From: an uncultured Hyphomicrobiales bacterium
GTDB lineage: Bacteria; Pseudomonadota; Alphaproteobacteria; Rhizobiales; Devosiaceae
Reading direction: 5' to 3'
Length of the DNA: 64,000 nucleotides
NCBI GenBank assembly: GCA_903828145.1
Contig: CAIKKY010000006.1
Coordinates: forward strand, 372,001-436,000
This document shows, piece by piece, positions 44,924 through 57,688 of this stretch (position 1 is the first letter of the stretch; the number at the start of each line of letters is the position of its first letter). Below the pieces are notes generated by a model, which worked only from the letters and a program-made list of their open reading frames with translations, was not told the origin of the DNA and did no database searches. The translations under genes were made by a program, and so were the position numbers.

Positions 44924-46330
44924 TTAGTCGGCGGCAGCAGGCTCCGATTTCGTGTGGAGCGTCCGTCCGGCTCCGCGCGGAATGCGGGCGAACATCAGAC
45001 TCGACACCAGCGTCACCGCGGCCAGCACCCAGAACGCGGCATGGAAATGGCCAAGCGCCAGCGCGGTGCCCCCGGTCCAGATCCGCACCGCCTCGAGCAC
45101 ACCGCCACCAAGCGCCACGCCGCAGGCGAGCGTAATCTGGATCAGCACCTGGCTGATGACATTGGCCTGGCCCGCGTCCTTGTCGGCAATATCGGCAAAG
45201 GTGAAGGCATTGGTCGCCGTCCAGAAAATGGATTGGAAGAACCCGGTGAGAATGAGCAACACGATAATCAGGGGCATCGGCGTTTCCGGGCTGTAGATCG
45301 CCATGCCCACAAGACCCAGCGCCGTCATCAGAGTTGCGCCCACCAGGGCCAGCCGGAAGCCGAACAGCTTCAGGATACGCTCGGCGAGGAACTTGGCGGC
45401 GAATTGGCCGATGGCGAGCGCAAAGGTGATCATGCCGCTTTGAAACGGCGTGAAGCCAAAGGCCAGTTGCAGCGCCAGCGGAAACAGAAATCCCATGGCG
45501 CCTGTGCCCAGCCGGAAGACGCCACCCGCCAGCACCGTCATGCGAAACAGCGGAAAGCGCAGCAGCGTCAGGTCGAGCAGCGGCTCGGCCACATGCTTTT
45601 CGTGCCAGACATAAAGCGCCGCCGCGACCGACCCGACGACAAGCGCAATATAGCCGTAAACCGCCGGGAGCGCCGGGAGCGTCAGCACCGAAATCCCGAA
45701 CACCCAGCCGGCAAAGCCGAGCCCGGCGAGCACGAAGCCGCGAAAATCCATGCGGCGCGGCTGGTTCCGGTGCCAGTCGGGCAGGAACAGGGTCACAGCC
45801 ACAATGCCGAGGAACCCGATGGGCACGTTGATGAGGAAAATCCAGTGCCAGGAGAAGTAGGTGGTGATGAAGCCCCCCACGGGCGGCCCGAGAATGGGCC
45901 CGACAAGCGCCGGGATGGAGAGCCATGCGAGCGCATCGACCAGCCGGTCGCGCGGGGTTACCCGCACCAGCACCAGCCGCGCCACCGGCGACATCATGGC
46001 CCCACCCATGCCCTGCAAAAACCGCGAGCCGACGAACATGCCCAGCGAATTTGAGAGCGCACAGGCCAGCGATCCGACCATGAACACGACCATGGCCCAA
46101 CGAAACACCGTCTTGGCCCCGAACCGGTCCGCCAGATAGCTCGAGACCGGGATGAACACCGCGAGCGCCACGAGATAGGCGGTCAGCGCCAGCTTGAGCG
46201 CAATCGGTTCGGTGCCGATGTCATGGGCAATGGCCGCGAGCGAGGTTGAAATCACCGTCGCATCGATATTTTCCATGAACAGCGCCACGGCAAGAATCAG
46301 CGGCGTGATGCGCGATGTGGCAAGTGACAT
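44924..46330 (-). CDS. DHA2-family drug:H+ antiporter (MFS)
   Basis: A 468-residue 14-helix major facilitator of the DHA2 (EmrB-like) type. MENIDATVISTSL holds the helix-1 acidic residue, and LADRFGAKTVFR the MFS motif A between helices 2 and 3; RVTPRDRLVDALAW follows motif C. It is clearly related to the next minus-strand gene (94 bases upstream) along its whole length, a tandem duplication. Substrate unknown. Confidence 0.88.
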   Translation of the reverse strand: MSLATSRITPLILAVALFMENIDATVISTSLAAIAHDIGTEPIALKLALTAYLVALAVFIPVSSYLADRFGAKTVFRWAMVVFMVGSLACALSNSLGMFVGSRFLQGMGGAMMSPVARLVLVRVTPRDRLVDALAWLSIPALVGPILGPPVGGFITTYFSWHWIFLINVPIGFLGIVAVTLFLPDWHRNQPRRMDFRGFVLAGLGFAGWVFGISVLTLPALPAVYGYIALVVGSVAAALYVWHEKHVAEPLLDLTLLRFPLFRMTVLAGGVFRLGTGAMGFLFPLALQLAFGFTPFQSGMITFALAIGQFAAKFLAERILKLFGFRLALVGATLMTALGLVGMAIYSPETPMPLIIVLLILTGFFQSIFWTATNAFTFADIADKDAGQANVISQVLIQITLACGVALGGGVLEAVRIWTGGTALALGHFHAAFWVLAAVTLVSSLMFARIPRGAGRTLHTKSEPAAAD

Positions 46331-46424
46331 GGGCTAAGGCCGGAACCGGTGCAAACAGGAGGTGAGGGCGGCCCACCGGGCGCCCGCCGCGCTCTAGCAT
46401 GTCAGCGCGCCCTTGTCCTGCCGA

Positions 46425-47828
46425 TCAGGCCTCGTCGTCCAATTTCGCTGCCATCCGGTGCCCGGATACATCGCTGGCCGCGCCCGCAGGCAGGCGCAGC
46501 AGCGGCATGAGCGACAGCACCGAGATCAGCCCGAGCGCGATCCAGCCGACATGAAAATCGGTGAGCGTGAGTCCCCCGCCATGGAGCCGCGACGAGAATT
46601 CAATGGCCGCCGCTGCCACCGCGACGCCGGCCGCCGTGCTCAATTGCTGCGCGACGGAATTGATGACCGTGCCCTGGCTCTGCTTGTCGCGCTCCACATC
46701 GGCAAATACCAGGGCATTGACGCCGGTGAAGAAGATCGACCGGGCCAGCCCGGCGACGAACAAGAGCCCCATAAGCAGCCAATAGGGCATGCCCGGCGCG
46801 GCGAGCGAAAAACTGAAGAGGATCAGAATCGCAATGGCCGCCGCCAGCGGCAGCGCCAGCGGAAAGCCGAAGCGCCGGAACACCGTGGTCGCGGCGAATT
46901 TGGAGAGGATCGCCCCGATCGCGCTCACAAACGTGGTGAGCCCCGATTCAAGCGGCGACAGCCCGAACGCCAGCTGCAGCATCAGCGGCATCAGAAAGGC
47001 AAAAGCGGCGTTGCCGACCCGGAACAGCGACCCCGCAAAGACGGCGGCACGAAAAATGGCATTCCGAAACAGCCCCGGCTCCAGTATCGGCTGGGCCGTG
47101 CGCCCGGCATGGCGCCAGTAGAGCAGCCCGGCGACCAAGCCCACGGCGATCGCCGCAAAGCCTGCTTCTGTGGGAATGGCCGGTAGGCCGATCACTGAGA
47201 ACCCGAACAGTGCCCCGGCAAAGGTTGTGGCCACCAGCATGAGCCCGATGAGGTCGATGGGCCGTCTGTGCCGCGTGCCGTCGTCTTCCAGCACGCGCGA
47301 AATCAGCAAAAGGCCCAAAATCCCGATGGGGATATTGATCCAGAAAATCCAGTGCCAGGAGAAAAAGGTCGTGATGAACCCGCCCACCGGCGGCCCCACC
47401 AGCGGGCCAATGAGAGCGGGTACCGTGAGCCAGGCCAGCGCATTGACCAGCTCGGTCTTGGGCGTATTGCGCGCCAGCACCAGCCGCGCCACCGGCGACA
47501 TCATCGATCCCCCCATGCCCTGTAAAAATCGCGCGAACACGAAGGTGAACAGCGAATCCGAAAAGGCGCAGGCAATGGACCCGGCCATGAACACGCCAAT
47601 GGCAATGCGGAATACGTTCCGCGGGCCAAAGCGGTCGGCCATCCAGCCCGAGAGGGGAATGAAGATCGCCAGCGCCACGAAATAGGCGGTCAGCGCCAGT
47701 TTGAGCGCAATCGGTTCCGTGCCGATGTCGCGGGCAATGGCGGGCAGCGAAGTGGCAATCACCGTGGCGTCCATGTTCTCCATGAACAGCGCCACAGCGA
47801 GCACGAGAGGAAGAATGCGCACGATCAA
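46425..47828 (-). CDS. DHA2-family drug:H+ antiporter (MFS), tandem paralogue
   Basis: A 465-467-residue paralogue of the downstream exporter, with nearly identical N-terminal pattern (LAVALFMENMDATVIATSL, IGTEPIALKLALTAY) and motif A MADRFGPRN. The start is TTG 47828 or GTG 47822; neither has a strong binding site. No EmrA-type adaptor or regulator is near, so single-component export across the inner membrane is likely. Confidence 0.86.
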   Translation of the reverse strand: MIVRILPLVLAVALFMENMDATVIATSLPAIARDIGTEPIALKLALTAYFVALAIFIPLSGWMADRFGPRNVFRIAIGVFMAGSIACAFSDSLFTFVFARFLQGMGGSMMSPVARLVLARNTPKTELVNALAWLTVPALIGPLVGPPVGGFITTFFSWHWIFWINIPIGILGLLLISRVLEDDGTRHRRPIDLIGLMLVATTFAGALFGFSVIGLPAIPTEAGFAAIAVGLVAGLLYWRHAGRTAQPILEPGLFRNAIFRAAVFAGSLFRVGNAAFAFLMPLMLQLAFGLSPLESGLTTFVSAIGAILSKFAATTVFRRFGFPLALPLAAAIAILILFSFSLAAPGMPYWLLMGLLFVAGLARSIFFTGVNALVFADVERDKQSQGTVINSVAQQLSTAAGVAVAAAAIEFSSRLHGGGLTLTDFHVGWIALGLISVLSLMPLLRLPAGAASDVSGHRMAAKLDDEA

Positions 47829-47962
47829 CTCAAATTCTGTGATGGCGCCATCTTAGCGCTGTTTGGCACACACCGCATTGGGGCAAGCGCGTGGTGGTCC
47901 AGTCGTTGATTGACCCGGTGCGGGACGCGTGTCTCAATACTGATGGAGATGGGGAGGTTAGG

Positions 47963-50939
<2,977 letters not shown>

Positions 50940-50951
50940 AAAGGCCTGCTG

Positions 50952-52247
50952 ATGCGATTTCCTGGGCGCCTCGCCGCCGCTATTGCCGTGCTCGAGGATA
51001 TGGATGCGCATCGGCGTCCTGTTTCCGAGGCCCTGAAGGCCTGGGGCCTGCTTAACCGCTTTGCCGGGGCCGGTGATCGCGCCGCTATCGGTAACCTGGT
51101 GTATGATGCGCTGCGCCGCCGCGCCTCGCATGGCTTCCGCATGGGCTCCGACGCGCCGCGCGCCGTGCTGCTCAGCGTCGCCGTGCGCGAATGGGGCGAA
51201 ACGGTCGAGGGGCTGAATGCCGCCTTTACCGACGATAAGTTCGCGCCCGCGCCTGTAACCGCCGAAGAGGCGGCGCTGCTCACCGCGCCCGATCCCATCG
51301 CGTCTGCCCCTGTGGCGCAGCGCGCCGATGTGCCTGATTGGGTAGTGCCGGAGCTTGAAGCCGCCTTTGGCGCCGATTGGATCGCCGAGGCCGAAGCCAT
51401 GGCCGGACGTCCGCCCCTCGATTTGCGGGTCAATACGCTCAAGGCGACGCCCGAAAAAGTGCTGAAGGCGCTTGAACGCCTGACCCCCGACGCGGCCAAT
51501 GCCGTGCCCGAGGCGATCCGCTTTTCAGCCGGGTCACGCGATAGCCGCACGCCCAATGTCCAGACCGACGAGGCCTATCTCAAGGGGTTCGTGGAAGTGC
51601 AGGATCTGGGCAGCCAGATCGTGTCGGCGCTCTCGGCTCCCAAGCGGGCCGAACAGGTGCTTGATCTGTGTGCGGGAGCCGGGGGCAAGGCGCTGGCGCT
51701 CGCCGCCCATATGGGCAATCGCGGCCAGATCTTCGCCCATGATTCAGATCGGAAGCGCCTCGCCCCGATCTATGATCGGCTGCAGCGGGCCGGAGCCCGT
51801 AATGTGCAGGTTCGTCCCCCCGCGCCCGGCGCGCTCGATGATCTCATCGGCAAGCTCGATCGCGTCGTCGTTGATGCGCCCTGCACCGGGTCGGGCACCT
51901 GGCGGCGTCAGCCGAGCGCCAAGTGGAAGCTCACGCCTGAGCAACTGGCGCTGCGTATGGCCGAGCAGGCCGAGATTCTTGATCACGCGGCCATTTTCCT
52001 CAAGCCCGGCGGCACGCTCTGCTACATCACCTGTTCGGTGCTACCCGGCGAGAACGGCCGACAGGCCGAGGCCTTCCTGGCCCGCCACGCCGATTTTACC
52101 GCCATTCCGGGCAATTCGCTGTGGATGGTGCTGTTTGCCGGCTCGCCGCTGCGGGCCCGGTTTTCGCCCGAAGGCGGCATCGCCCTCACGCCGCGTCTGA
52201 CCGGCACCGATGGGTTCTATTTCATCGCGCTGCGGAAAGCTGAGTAG
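50952..52247 (+). CDS. RsmB/NOP-family rRNA m5C methyltransferase
   Basis: A 431-residue SAM-dependent RNA cytosine-C5 methyltransferase. It has an N-terminal NusB-like helical part, SAM motif LDLCAGAGGKALALAAHM, and two catalytic cysteines in DAPCTGSGTWRR and ITCSVLPGENG. It is 12 bases after guaB and probably co-transcribed. E. coli RsmB modifies C967 of 16S rRNA; the exact target here is assumed. Confidence 0.88.
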   Translation: MRFPGRLAAAIAVLEDMDAHRRPVSEALKAWGLLNRFAGAGDRAAIGNLVYDALRRRASHGFRMGSDAPRAVLLSVAVREWGETVEGLNAAFTDDKFAPAPVTAEEAALLTAPDPIASAPVAQRADVPDWVVPELEAAFGADWIAEAEAMAGRPPLDLRVNTLKATPEKVLKALERLTPDAANAVPEAIRFSAGSRDSRTPNVQTDEAYLKGFVEVQDLGSQIVSALSAPKRAEQVLDLCAGAGGKALALAAHMGNRGQIFAHDSDRKRLAPIYDRLQRAGARNVQVRPPAPGALDDLIGKLDRVVVDAPCTGSGTWRRQPSAKWKLTPEQLALRMAEQAEILDHAAIFLKPGGTLCYITCSVLPGENGRQAEAFLARHADFTAIPGNSLWMVLFAGSPLRARFSPEGGIALTPRLTGTDGFYFIALRKAE

Positions 52248-52307
52248 GGGTCTCACTAGGGCGAATCCCGCGTTGCGCCGGAGCGGTTAAAGGCTCATTC
52301 TTGCTCA

Positions 52308-52787
52308 ATGAGCCCAATGCCCCGCCGATCCTCGCCCAGCGCGCTTGTTACTCTGGTGCTGTTCCTTGTTGTCGTCATCGGGGTCGGGGGCACCATCGGC
52401 GTGCTCACCGCGCCCGGCGCGTGGTATGAAAGCCTCGCGAAGCCGCCGTTCAACCCGCCCAACTGGCTGTTCGGGCCGGTGTGGACGCTCCTCTACATTT
52501 TTATCGCCATTGCCGGCTGGCGCATGACCCTGCGTGCACCGCGCTCAGCGGCAATGCGCTGGTGGGTGGCGCAGATGCTGCTCAACTGGGTCTGGACGCC
52601 CGTGTGGTTCGCCCTGCACCTGCTGTGGCCCGCCTTTGCGATCATCATCGCCATGCTGGCCGCGATCATCGGTTTCATCGTCACCACCTGGCGCGAAGAC
52701 CGCACCTCGGCCGTGTTGTTCCTGCCTTATGCGGCCTGGGTCGGGTTCGCGAGCCTGCTCAATCTGTCCATCGCCATTCTCAATTAG
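52308..52787 (+). CDS. tspO: TspO/MBR-family membrane protein
   Basis: A 159-residue five-helix protein of the TspO / peripheral benzodiazepine receptor family. WYESLAKPPFNPPNWLFGPVWTLLY is the characteristic loop and helix-2 start, and later Trp-rich helices (NWVWTPVWF) match. In alphaproteobacteria such proteins bind and help turn over porphyrins and affect oxygen or stress signalling. It is convergent with the acyltransferase gene, the stops sharing TTAG. Confidence 0.92.
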   Translation: MSPMPRRSSPSALVTLVLFLVVVIGVGGTIGVLTAPGAWYESLAKPPFNPPNWLFGPVWTLLYIFIAIAGWRMTLRAPRSAAMRWWVAQMLLNWVWTPVWFALHLLWPAFAIIIAMLAAIIGFIVTTWREDRTSAVLFLPYAAWVGFASLLNLSIAILN

Positions 52788-54022
52788 GCGGCGACGGGGC
52801 GCGGTGTCGGGGTGCGGCGGGTTTCGAGCCCCCGGGCCCACTGGATCACCGGGTTTTCGAGATAGCGGAACGAGAGGTGGGCCGCCCCGATGCTGACGAG
52901 CGTAATGCCCGCAGCCGTGACAACGAACATCGTGGCGTCCGGCATCTGCCCGTGATCGAACTGCGGCACGAGGAAGCGCTTCGTCATATCGAGCACGAGA
53001 TAGTGGTAGATGTAGATGCCGAAGGAGATGCGCGCCAGATAGCGCACGATCCCCGGTTCCAGCAGCCGCCCAAGCCGGTCGCTGGAGGGCGCAAAGGCGA
53101 GAAACAGCCCGAGCGTCAGGTGAAACAGCGGAAAGCCATAGGGCGCCCCAAGCCAGGCAAAGCCATCCGGGTACTGACCGGCGCGATAGACCGTCAACAG
53201 ATAGGCAACCGCAAGCCCAAGGCCCAACAGCGCGCCGAAATCGCACCACAGGCTGCGGATCGTCGCAAGCTTTACGCTCACCCCTGCCGCAAGGCTGCCG
53301 ATGGCGAACATGGCGAAAAACCCGATGGGATTGTAGCGCGGCATCCAGAATTGCGCGCCGCCGATCAACCCATGATCCCAACCGCGGCCCTTGAAGGGCG
53401 GACGGACCGTCTGGGTGAAGATCCAGTGCCCGAGGATTGCGAGCCCGATGACACCCACCCATAACAGCCGGGTGCGCCAGCCCTGGCCGGTGCGGCGCGA
53501 CAGCGCAAACACGCCCAAAAAGCCAAGCGGCATCAACACATAGGAGGTGATTTCAAATCCAATGGACCAGAGCGGCCCATTGAGTTCCACCGGGAACAGC
53601 GTGACCCAGTGCCAATCCGACAGGAGCAGCATGCCGACCACGGCCCGCAGCACCAGCTGTCCATCCAGCGTTGCGCCGAAAAACGCGATGCTGAGACCAA
53701 AGCCGAGCGCCAGCGCCAGATAAAAGCCCGGCAGAATGCGGGCGGCACGCCTCAGCGCATAGATCTTGAGCGAGGGCAGGGGCTCGCCCGCATCAAGCGC
53801 CTGCCAGAAAGGCCGCGCGAGAAGAAAGCCCGACAGGACGAAGAACATCGCCACGCCCGAGGTGCCAATCATGGTGAAGATCCGGAACCATTCGGTGCCG
53901 GGCCCGTAATTGACCGGTGACCCCATGCGCTGCGCCAGATGGTGAAACAGCACGGTGAAACAGGCCACAGCGCGCAAAAAGTCCGCGCCATAAAGGCGTT
54001 GCCCGGTCGTCGTCATGGCCAT
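52784..54022 (-). CDS. OafA/YrhL-type membrane acyltransferase
   Basis: A 412-residue acyltransferase-3 family protein with about ten membrane helices. LYGADFLRAVACFTVLFHH at the start gives the family Arg and His of the catalytic region. Members O-acetylate or otherwise acylate surface polysaccharides and lipids; the glycan operon in this window is a possible substrate source. ATG 54022 follows GAGGGGGATCAG; the longer frame to 54256 runs into guaA on the opposite strand. The 169-base gap to guaA is a divergent promoter region. Confidence 0.88.
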   Translation of the reverse strand: MAMTTTGQRLYGADFLRAVACFTVLFHHLAQRMGSPVNYGPGTEWFRIFTMIGTSGVAMFFVLSGFLLARPFWQALDAGEPLPSLKIYALRRAARILPGFYLALALGFGLSIAFFGATLDGQLVLRAVVGMLLLSDWHWVTLFPVELNGPLWSIGFEITSYVLMPLGFLGVFALSRRTGQGWRTRLLWVGVIGLAILGHWIFTQTVRPPFKGRGWDHGLIGGAQFWMPRYNPIGFFAMFAIGSLAAGVSVKLATIRSLWCDFGALLGLGLAVAYLLTVYRAGQYPDGFAWLGAPYGFPLFHLTLGLFLAFAPSSDRLGRLLEPGIVRYLARISFGIYIYHYLVLDMTKRFLVPQFDHGQMPDATMFVVTAAGITLVSIGAAHLSFRYLENPVIQWARGLETRRTPTPRPVAA

Positions 54023-54191
54023 CTGATCCCCCTCAGGACCCAAGCAGTGCCCCCGCACTACCGATCCAACCGCACTCATGAGCGAGCCGCGCGGCACTGT
54101 CCAGCGCCATTGCGTGTTTTCACCCGGATGCGGGGGGCACGCGGGAGCTTTTCCTTGCAGACTCCGCGGCTGGGCTTTATTGCCCATTTTC

Positions 54192-55751
54192 ATGAAAACC
54201 CCCGCCGCTGACAGCATTCTCATCATCGATTTCGGCTCCCAGGTGACGCAGCTCATTGCGCGACGCCTTCGCGAAACCGGGGTCTATTGTGAAATTCACC
54301 CCTTCCAGAGCGCCGCAGCGGCCTTCGAGCGCATGAACCCCCGGGGCGTGATATTTTCAGGCGGCCCCGCCTCGGTGATGGATGAGGGGAGCCCGCGCGC
54401 GCCAGAGGCTGTGTTTGCCTCGGGCGTGCCGATCCTCGCCATCTGCTACGGCCAGCAAACCCTGTCGCTGCAATTGGGCGGCGCGGTTGAAGGCGGGCAT
54501 GCGCGCGAGTTTGGCCGCGCTGATGTCGAGATCAAGGCCATGAGCCCGCTGTTTGAGGGCCTGTGGACCGTTGGCGGCCGCTATCCGGTGTGGATGAGCC
54601 ATGGTGATCGGGTGACCGCGCTGCCGCCCGGGTTCACGGTTGTCGGCACCTCGGAAAACGCGCCCTTCGCCATCGCGGTCGATGAACAGCGCCGCTATTA
54701 CACCACCATGTTCCACCCCGAAGTGGTGCACACCCCCGATGGCGGCAAGCTGCTCGCCAATTTCGTGCACCGGATCGTCGGGCTGAAGTCCGATTGGACC
54801 ATGTCGGCCTACCGCCAGCGCGCGGTGGAGAAAATCCGTGCGCAGGTCGGTACGAGCCGGGTGCTCTGTGCGCTCTCGGGCGGCGTCGACAGTTCGGTGG
54901 CCGCCATCCTCATCCACGAGGCAATTGGTGATCAGCTCACCTGCGTCTTTGTCGATCACGGCCTGATGCGCATGAACGAGGCCGACGAAGTGGTCTCGAT
55001 GTTCCGCGATCACTACAATATTCCGCTCGTGCATGTGGATGCAGTCGATAAGTTCATCGGTGCGCTGGAGGGGGTGTCCGACCCCGAAACCAAGCGCAAG
55101 ATCATTGGTCGGCTGTTCATCGAAGTCTTTGAGGATGAAGCCAAAAAGATCGGTGGCGCCCGGTTCCTGGCCCAGGGCACGCTCTATCCCGATGTGATCG
55201 AGAGCGTCAGCTTTTCCGGCGGCCCATCAGTCACCATCAAGAGCCACCACAATGTGGGCGGTCTGCCCGAGCGCATGAACATGCAGTTGGTTGAGCCGCT
55301 CCGCGAACTCTTCAAGGATGAAGTGCGTGCGCTCGGCCGTGAACTGGGCCTGCCTGACCGCTTCGTCGGTCGCCACCCGTTCCCGGGTCCGGGCCTCGCC
55401 ATCCGCCTGCCGGGCGGCGTCACCCGCGACAAGCTCGACATTCTGCGCCGGGCCGATGCGATCTATCTCGATGAAATCCGCAAGGCGGGGCTCTACGACA
55501 AGATCTGGCAGGCCTTCGCCGTGCTCCTGCCGGTGCAGACCGTGGGCGTGATGGGCGATGGTCGCACCTATGAATTCGTCTGCGCGCTGCGCGCCGTGAC
55601 GTCGGTCGATGGCATGACCGCTGATTTCTTCCCCTACGACATGGCCTTTCTCGGCCGTGCCGCCACACGCATCATCAACGAGGTGCGGGGCATCAACCGG
55701 GTGGTGTACGACGTCACCTCCAAACCCCCCGGCACGATTGAATGGGAGTGA
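54192..55751 (+). CDS. guaA: GMP synthase (glutamine-hydrolysing)
   Basis: A 519-residue two-domain enzyme that aminates XMP to GMP. The N-terminal class I glutamine amidotransferase has Cys85 in AICYGQQ and the His/Glu pair in FHPEVVHT; the ATP pyrophosphatase domain has SGGVDSSV near residue 230, and the C-terminal dimerisation domain ends GTIEWE. ATG 54192 gives the family start. A hairpin with flanking A and T runs lies just after the stop. Confidence 0.95.
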   Translation: MKTPAADSILIIDFGSQVTQLIARRLRETGVYCEIHPFQSAAAAFERMNPRGVIFSGGPASVMDEGSPRAPEAVFASGVPILAICYGQQTLSLQLGGAVEGGHAREFGRADVEIKAMSPLFEGLWTVGGRYPVWMSHGDRVTALPPGFTVVGTSENAPFAIAVDEQRRYYTTMFHPEVVHTPDGGKLLANFVHRIVGLKSDWTMSAYRQRAVEKIRAQVGTSRVLCALSGGVDSSVAAILIHEAIGDQLTCVFVDHGLMRMNEADEVVSMFRDHYNIPLVHVDAVDKFIGALEGVSDPETKRKIIGRLFIEVFEDEAKKIGGARFLAQGTLYPDVIESVSFSGGPSVTIKSHHNVGGLPERMNMQLVEPLRELFKDEVRALGRELGLPDRFVGRHPFPGPGLAIRLPGGVTRDKLDILRRADAIYLDEIRKAGLYDKIWQAFAVLLPVQTVGVMGDGRTYEFVCALRAVTSVDGMTADFFPYDMAFLGRAATRIINEVRGINRVVYDVTSKPPGTIEWE

Positions 55752-55762
55752 GCAATGTGCCC

Positions 55763-55887
55763 GGCGAAGCCGGGCCAAAACGCTCCGGTGGAGCGTTTTG
55801 AATTGCGAACGCCCGTAGCGCTATGCGCGCAGGGCTGGCTGGTGGCGAAGCCGGGCCAAAACGCTGCGGTGGAGCGTTTTGAATTGC
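55763..55887 (+). repeat. Tandem 44-base repeat containing hairpins
   Basis: Two copies of a 44-base unit (55763-55806 and 55844-55887), each starting GGCGAAGCCGGGCC and ending GAGCGTTTTGAATTGC, differ at a single base. Each contains two inverted repeats. They are separated by 37 unrelated bases (81-base period). On the minus strand the repeat reads as a repeated peptide in an open frame, which I consider chance. Confidence 0.85.
55777..55799 (+). terminator. Terminator-like hairpin after guaA
   Basis: AAAACGCTCC and GGAGCGTTTT form a perfect 10-base stem with a 3-base loop in the first repeat copy. The run of four T residues is short. The second copy (55858-55880) can form a weaker version. 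It may end guaA transcription and, being symmetric, also the facing sulfotransferase gene. Confidence 0.65.
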
Positions 55888-55933
55888 CAAGGTCCGGCGA
55901 GTTGCACTCGCAGGGCAGGCCCGACGCGCACCA

Positions 55934-56761
55934 TCACAGCAGCCGGAACCCTGGCCAAACCGCCTCCACCTCCGGAAAGCGTCTGGCGACCGCTTCATAG
56001 ACCCCGGCATAGGCCTGGGCCACGGCGCGGCGGCACGCGGGGTCCAGGTCCGGGGTATCGGGTGAGCCATTGACCCGTGTTTCACTGAACTCGGGGCGGA
56101 AATCGACGCCTGCGAAGTGCGACAGGCGGGCGATTGTCTCGGGCCTGAACATGGTTTCATAAAGCCCGACATAAACCGCATCGGGCGCGAAGGCGGCATC
56201 GAGCTGCGCCAGCGTAACATCATAGGCCGTCCGCACCCGGGACGACCGGGACAGCAGCGGGATCAGCGCCTCGGGTCCGCTGGCAACCGGCGGTGGCCCC
56301 CGCTTGGCTGTAGCGCGCGCGGCGCTCCAGCAGCGCTCAACCGGATCACGCATGAGAAAGATCGCCCTGGTGGCAATGCCCCGGTCAGCGAAGCTACGGC
56401 TGATCCCGGTGAGGACCTCGGCGCTCAGCGCGCCATAGGTCGGGCTGATATCGGCGCACAGGGATTTCCCAGGTTTCGTCATCAGGCCCGAAAAATAGTC
56501 GAAATACCGCGTCGGATCAGCGAGCATCGCCTGCCGCAGGGCGGTAACGTCCTCTGGCTCACGCCTCGGCGTATCGCCCCGGGGGCGGATTTGCGGCACG
56601 TGCAGCGTGTCCCAGATGTGGTATTCTTTGGTGATGCCCCGCGCAAAGCGCGGCGACCCCGATAGGTAGCGTTTGAGCCAGGTAGTGCCGCATTTCTGTG
56701 CCCCGAGGCCTAAAATGAATGTCTTGTCGCTACTCAACGGCGGGTCCCCCGACCCGTGCAT
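55934..56761 (-). CDS. PAPS-dependent sulfotransferase-family protein
   Basis: A 275-residue sulfotransferase. GLGAQKCGTTWLKRYL is the 5'-phosphosulfate-binding loop and FLMRDPVERCWSAAR the 3'-phosphate-binding region of PAPS enzymes. It differs from the smaller sulfotransferase at 19.6 kb. ATG 56761 is chosen; ATG starts further upstream (56845, 56803) lack good binding sites. The acceptor is unknown, perhaps a surface glycan or lipid. It is convergent with guaA. The 190 bases to nnrU hold divergent promoters. Confidence 0.82.
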   Translation of the reverse strand: MHGSGDPPLSSDKTFILGLGAQKCGTTWLKRYLSGSPRFARGITKEYHIWDTLHVPQIRPRGDTPRREPEDVTALRQAMLADPTRYFDYFSGLMTKPGKSLCADISPTYGALSAEVLTGISRSFADRGIATRAIFLMRDPVERCWSAARATAKRGPPPVASGPEALIPLLSRSSRVRTAYDVTLAQLDAAFAPDAVYVGLYETMFRPETIARLSHFAGVDFRPEFSETRVNGSPDTPDLDPACRRAVAQAYAGVYEAVARRFPEVEAVWPGFRLL

Positions 56762-56951
56762 TTGATCACACTCCAGTGCGCCGGGGCACCGAACCCGCTC
56801 CATCACGATCCGATCACCGTGAAGCCCGTTCCAGTCTGGCGTCAAATTGCCGCGAGACCCTGAGCTAGGGCGCTCGACACAGCAAGAAAGGCCCTATCCA
56901 AAGCGTCCGCGGCTCAGTTAACTGCGCTCATCGACTATTGAGGGGCTCATC

Positions 56952-57524
56952 ATGTGGATTTTGGTACTTGGTCTTGTGCTGTTTTTTGGCATGCACTCGG
57001 CCCGTATGGCGCTGCCGTCGCTGCGCGAGGCGCAGCTCAGCGCCAATGAAAAGCGCTGGAAGGGGCTCTATGCAGGGGTATCCTTCGCCGGCCTCCTCCT
57101 GATCATCCTCGCCTGGTGGGTTGGGCAGGGCGATAATGTGGCGCTCTATACGCCGCCCGATTGGGGACGCCATGTCACCATGCTGCTCGTCTGGGTGGCA
57201 TTCATCCTGCTCGCCTCGGCCAACATGCCCGCTGGCCGCATCAAGCAGTGGGTGAAGCATCCCATGGTGGTTGGCGTGGCGCTGTGGGGCCTCGGCCATC
57301 TGCTTGCCAATGGCGATCTCTTCGGCACGCTGACCTTCGGGGCGTTTTTCCTCTATGGCGTCATCAACCGCATTGCTGTCATCGGCCGCGGCGACCCCGC
57401 CCCGGTGGTCGTGCGCCCGCGCTCGGACCTGATCGCCATTGTGGCCGGTACCGTGCTTTACGCGATCTTCGTTTTCGCGCTGCACCAGTGGCTGTTCGGC
57501 GTGAGCCCGCTCGCCGCGCGCTAA
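56952..57524 (+). CDS. nnrU: NnrU-family membrane protein
   Basis: A 190-residue integral membrane protein with about five helices. FFGMHSARMALPSLRE at the start and WVKHPMVVGVALWGLGHLLANGD are characteristic of the NnrU family, linked to nitric oxide and denitrification regulons in rhodobacters and rhizobia, and related to isoprenoid-modifying 15-cis-zeta-carotene isomerase-like proteins. No denitrification gene is near, so its role here is open. Confidence 0.88.
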   Translation: MWILVLGLVLFFGMHSARMALPSLREAQLSANEKRWKGLYAGVSFAGLLLIILAWWVGQGDNVALYTPPDWGRHVTMLLVWVAFILLASANMPAGRIKQWVKHPMVVGVALWGLGHLLANGDLFGTLTFGAFFLYGVINRIAVIGRGDPAPVVVRPRSDLIAIVAGTVLYAIFVFALHQWLFGVSPLAAR

Positions 57525-57688
57525 GTGCCGCCGCCTCAGAACCCTTGGGGGCGCTCCATCGGGTCGCCCCTTGTGTTTATTTGGAATAGGCAGGGGCGCA
57601 GTAGAGTAGGGGCCGTGATCTGCCATTTGCATTGCACCGCGTGCCCCACTATGGTGCCGGGCGTTTTCACGGGGTGGCCCAAAGGCAA

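Noticed and set aside
55763-55887. CRISPR array
   Set aside because: Only two units, each with internal palindromes, one 37-base gap and no cas genes.
55714-56223. Minus-strand frame with a repeated AIQNAPP-RFGPASP peptide
   Set aside because: The repeat is explained by the 44-base DNA repeat; the frame overlaps the end of guaA and the sulfotransferase gene in another frame.
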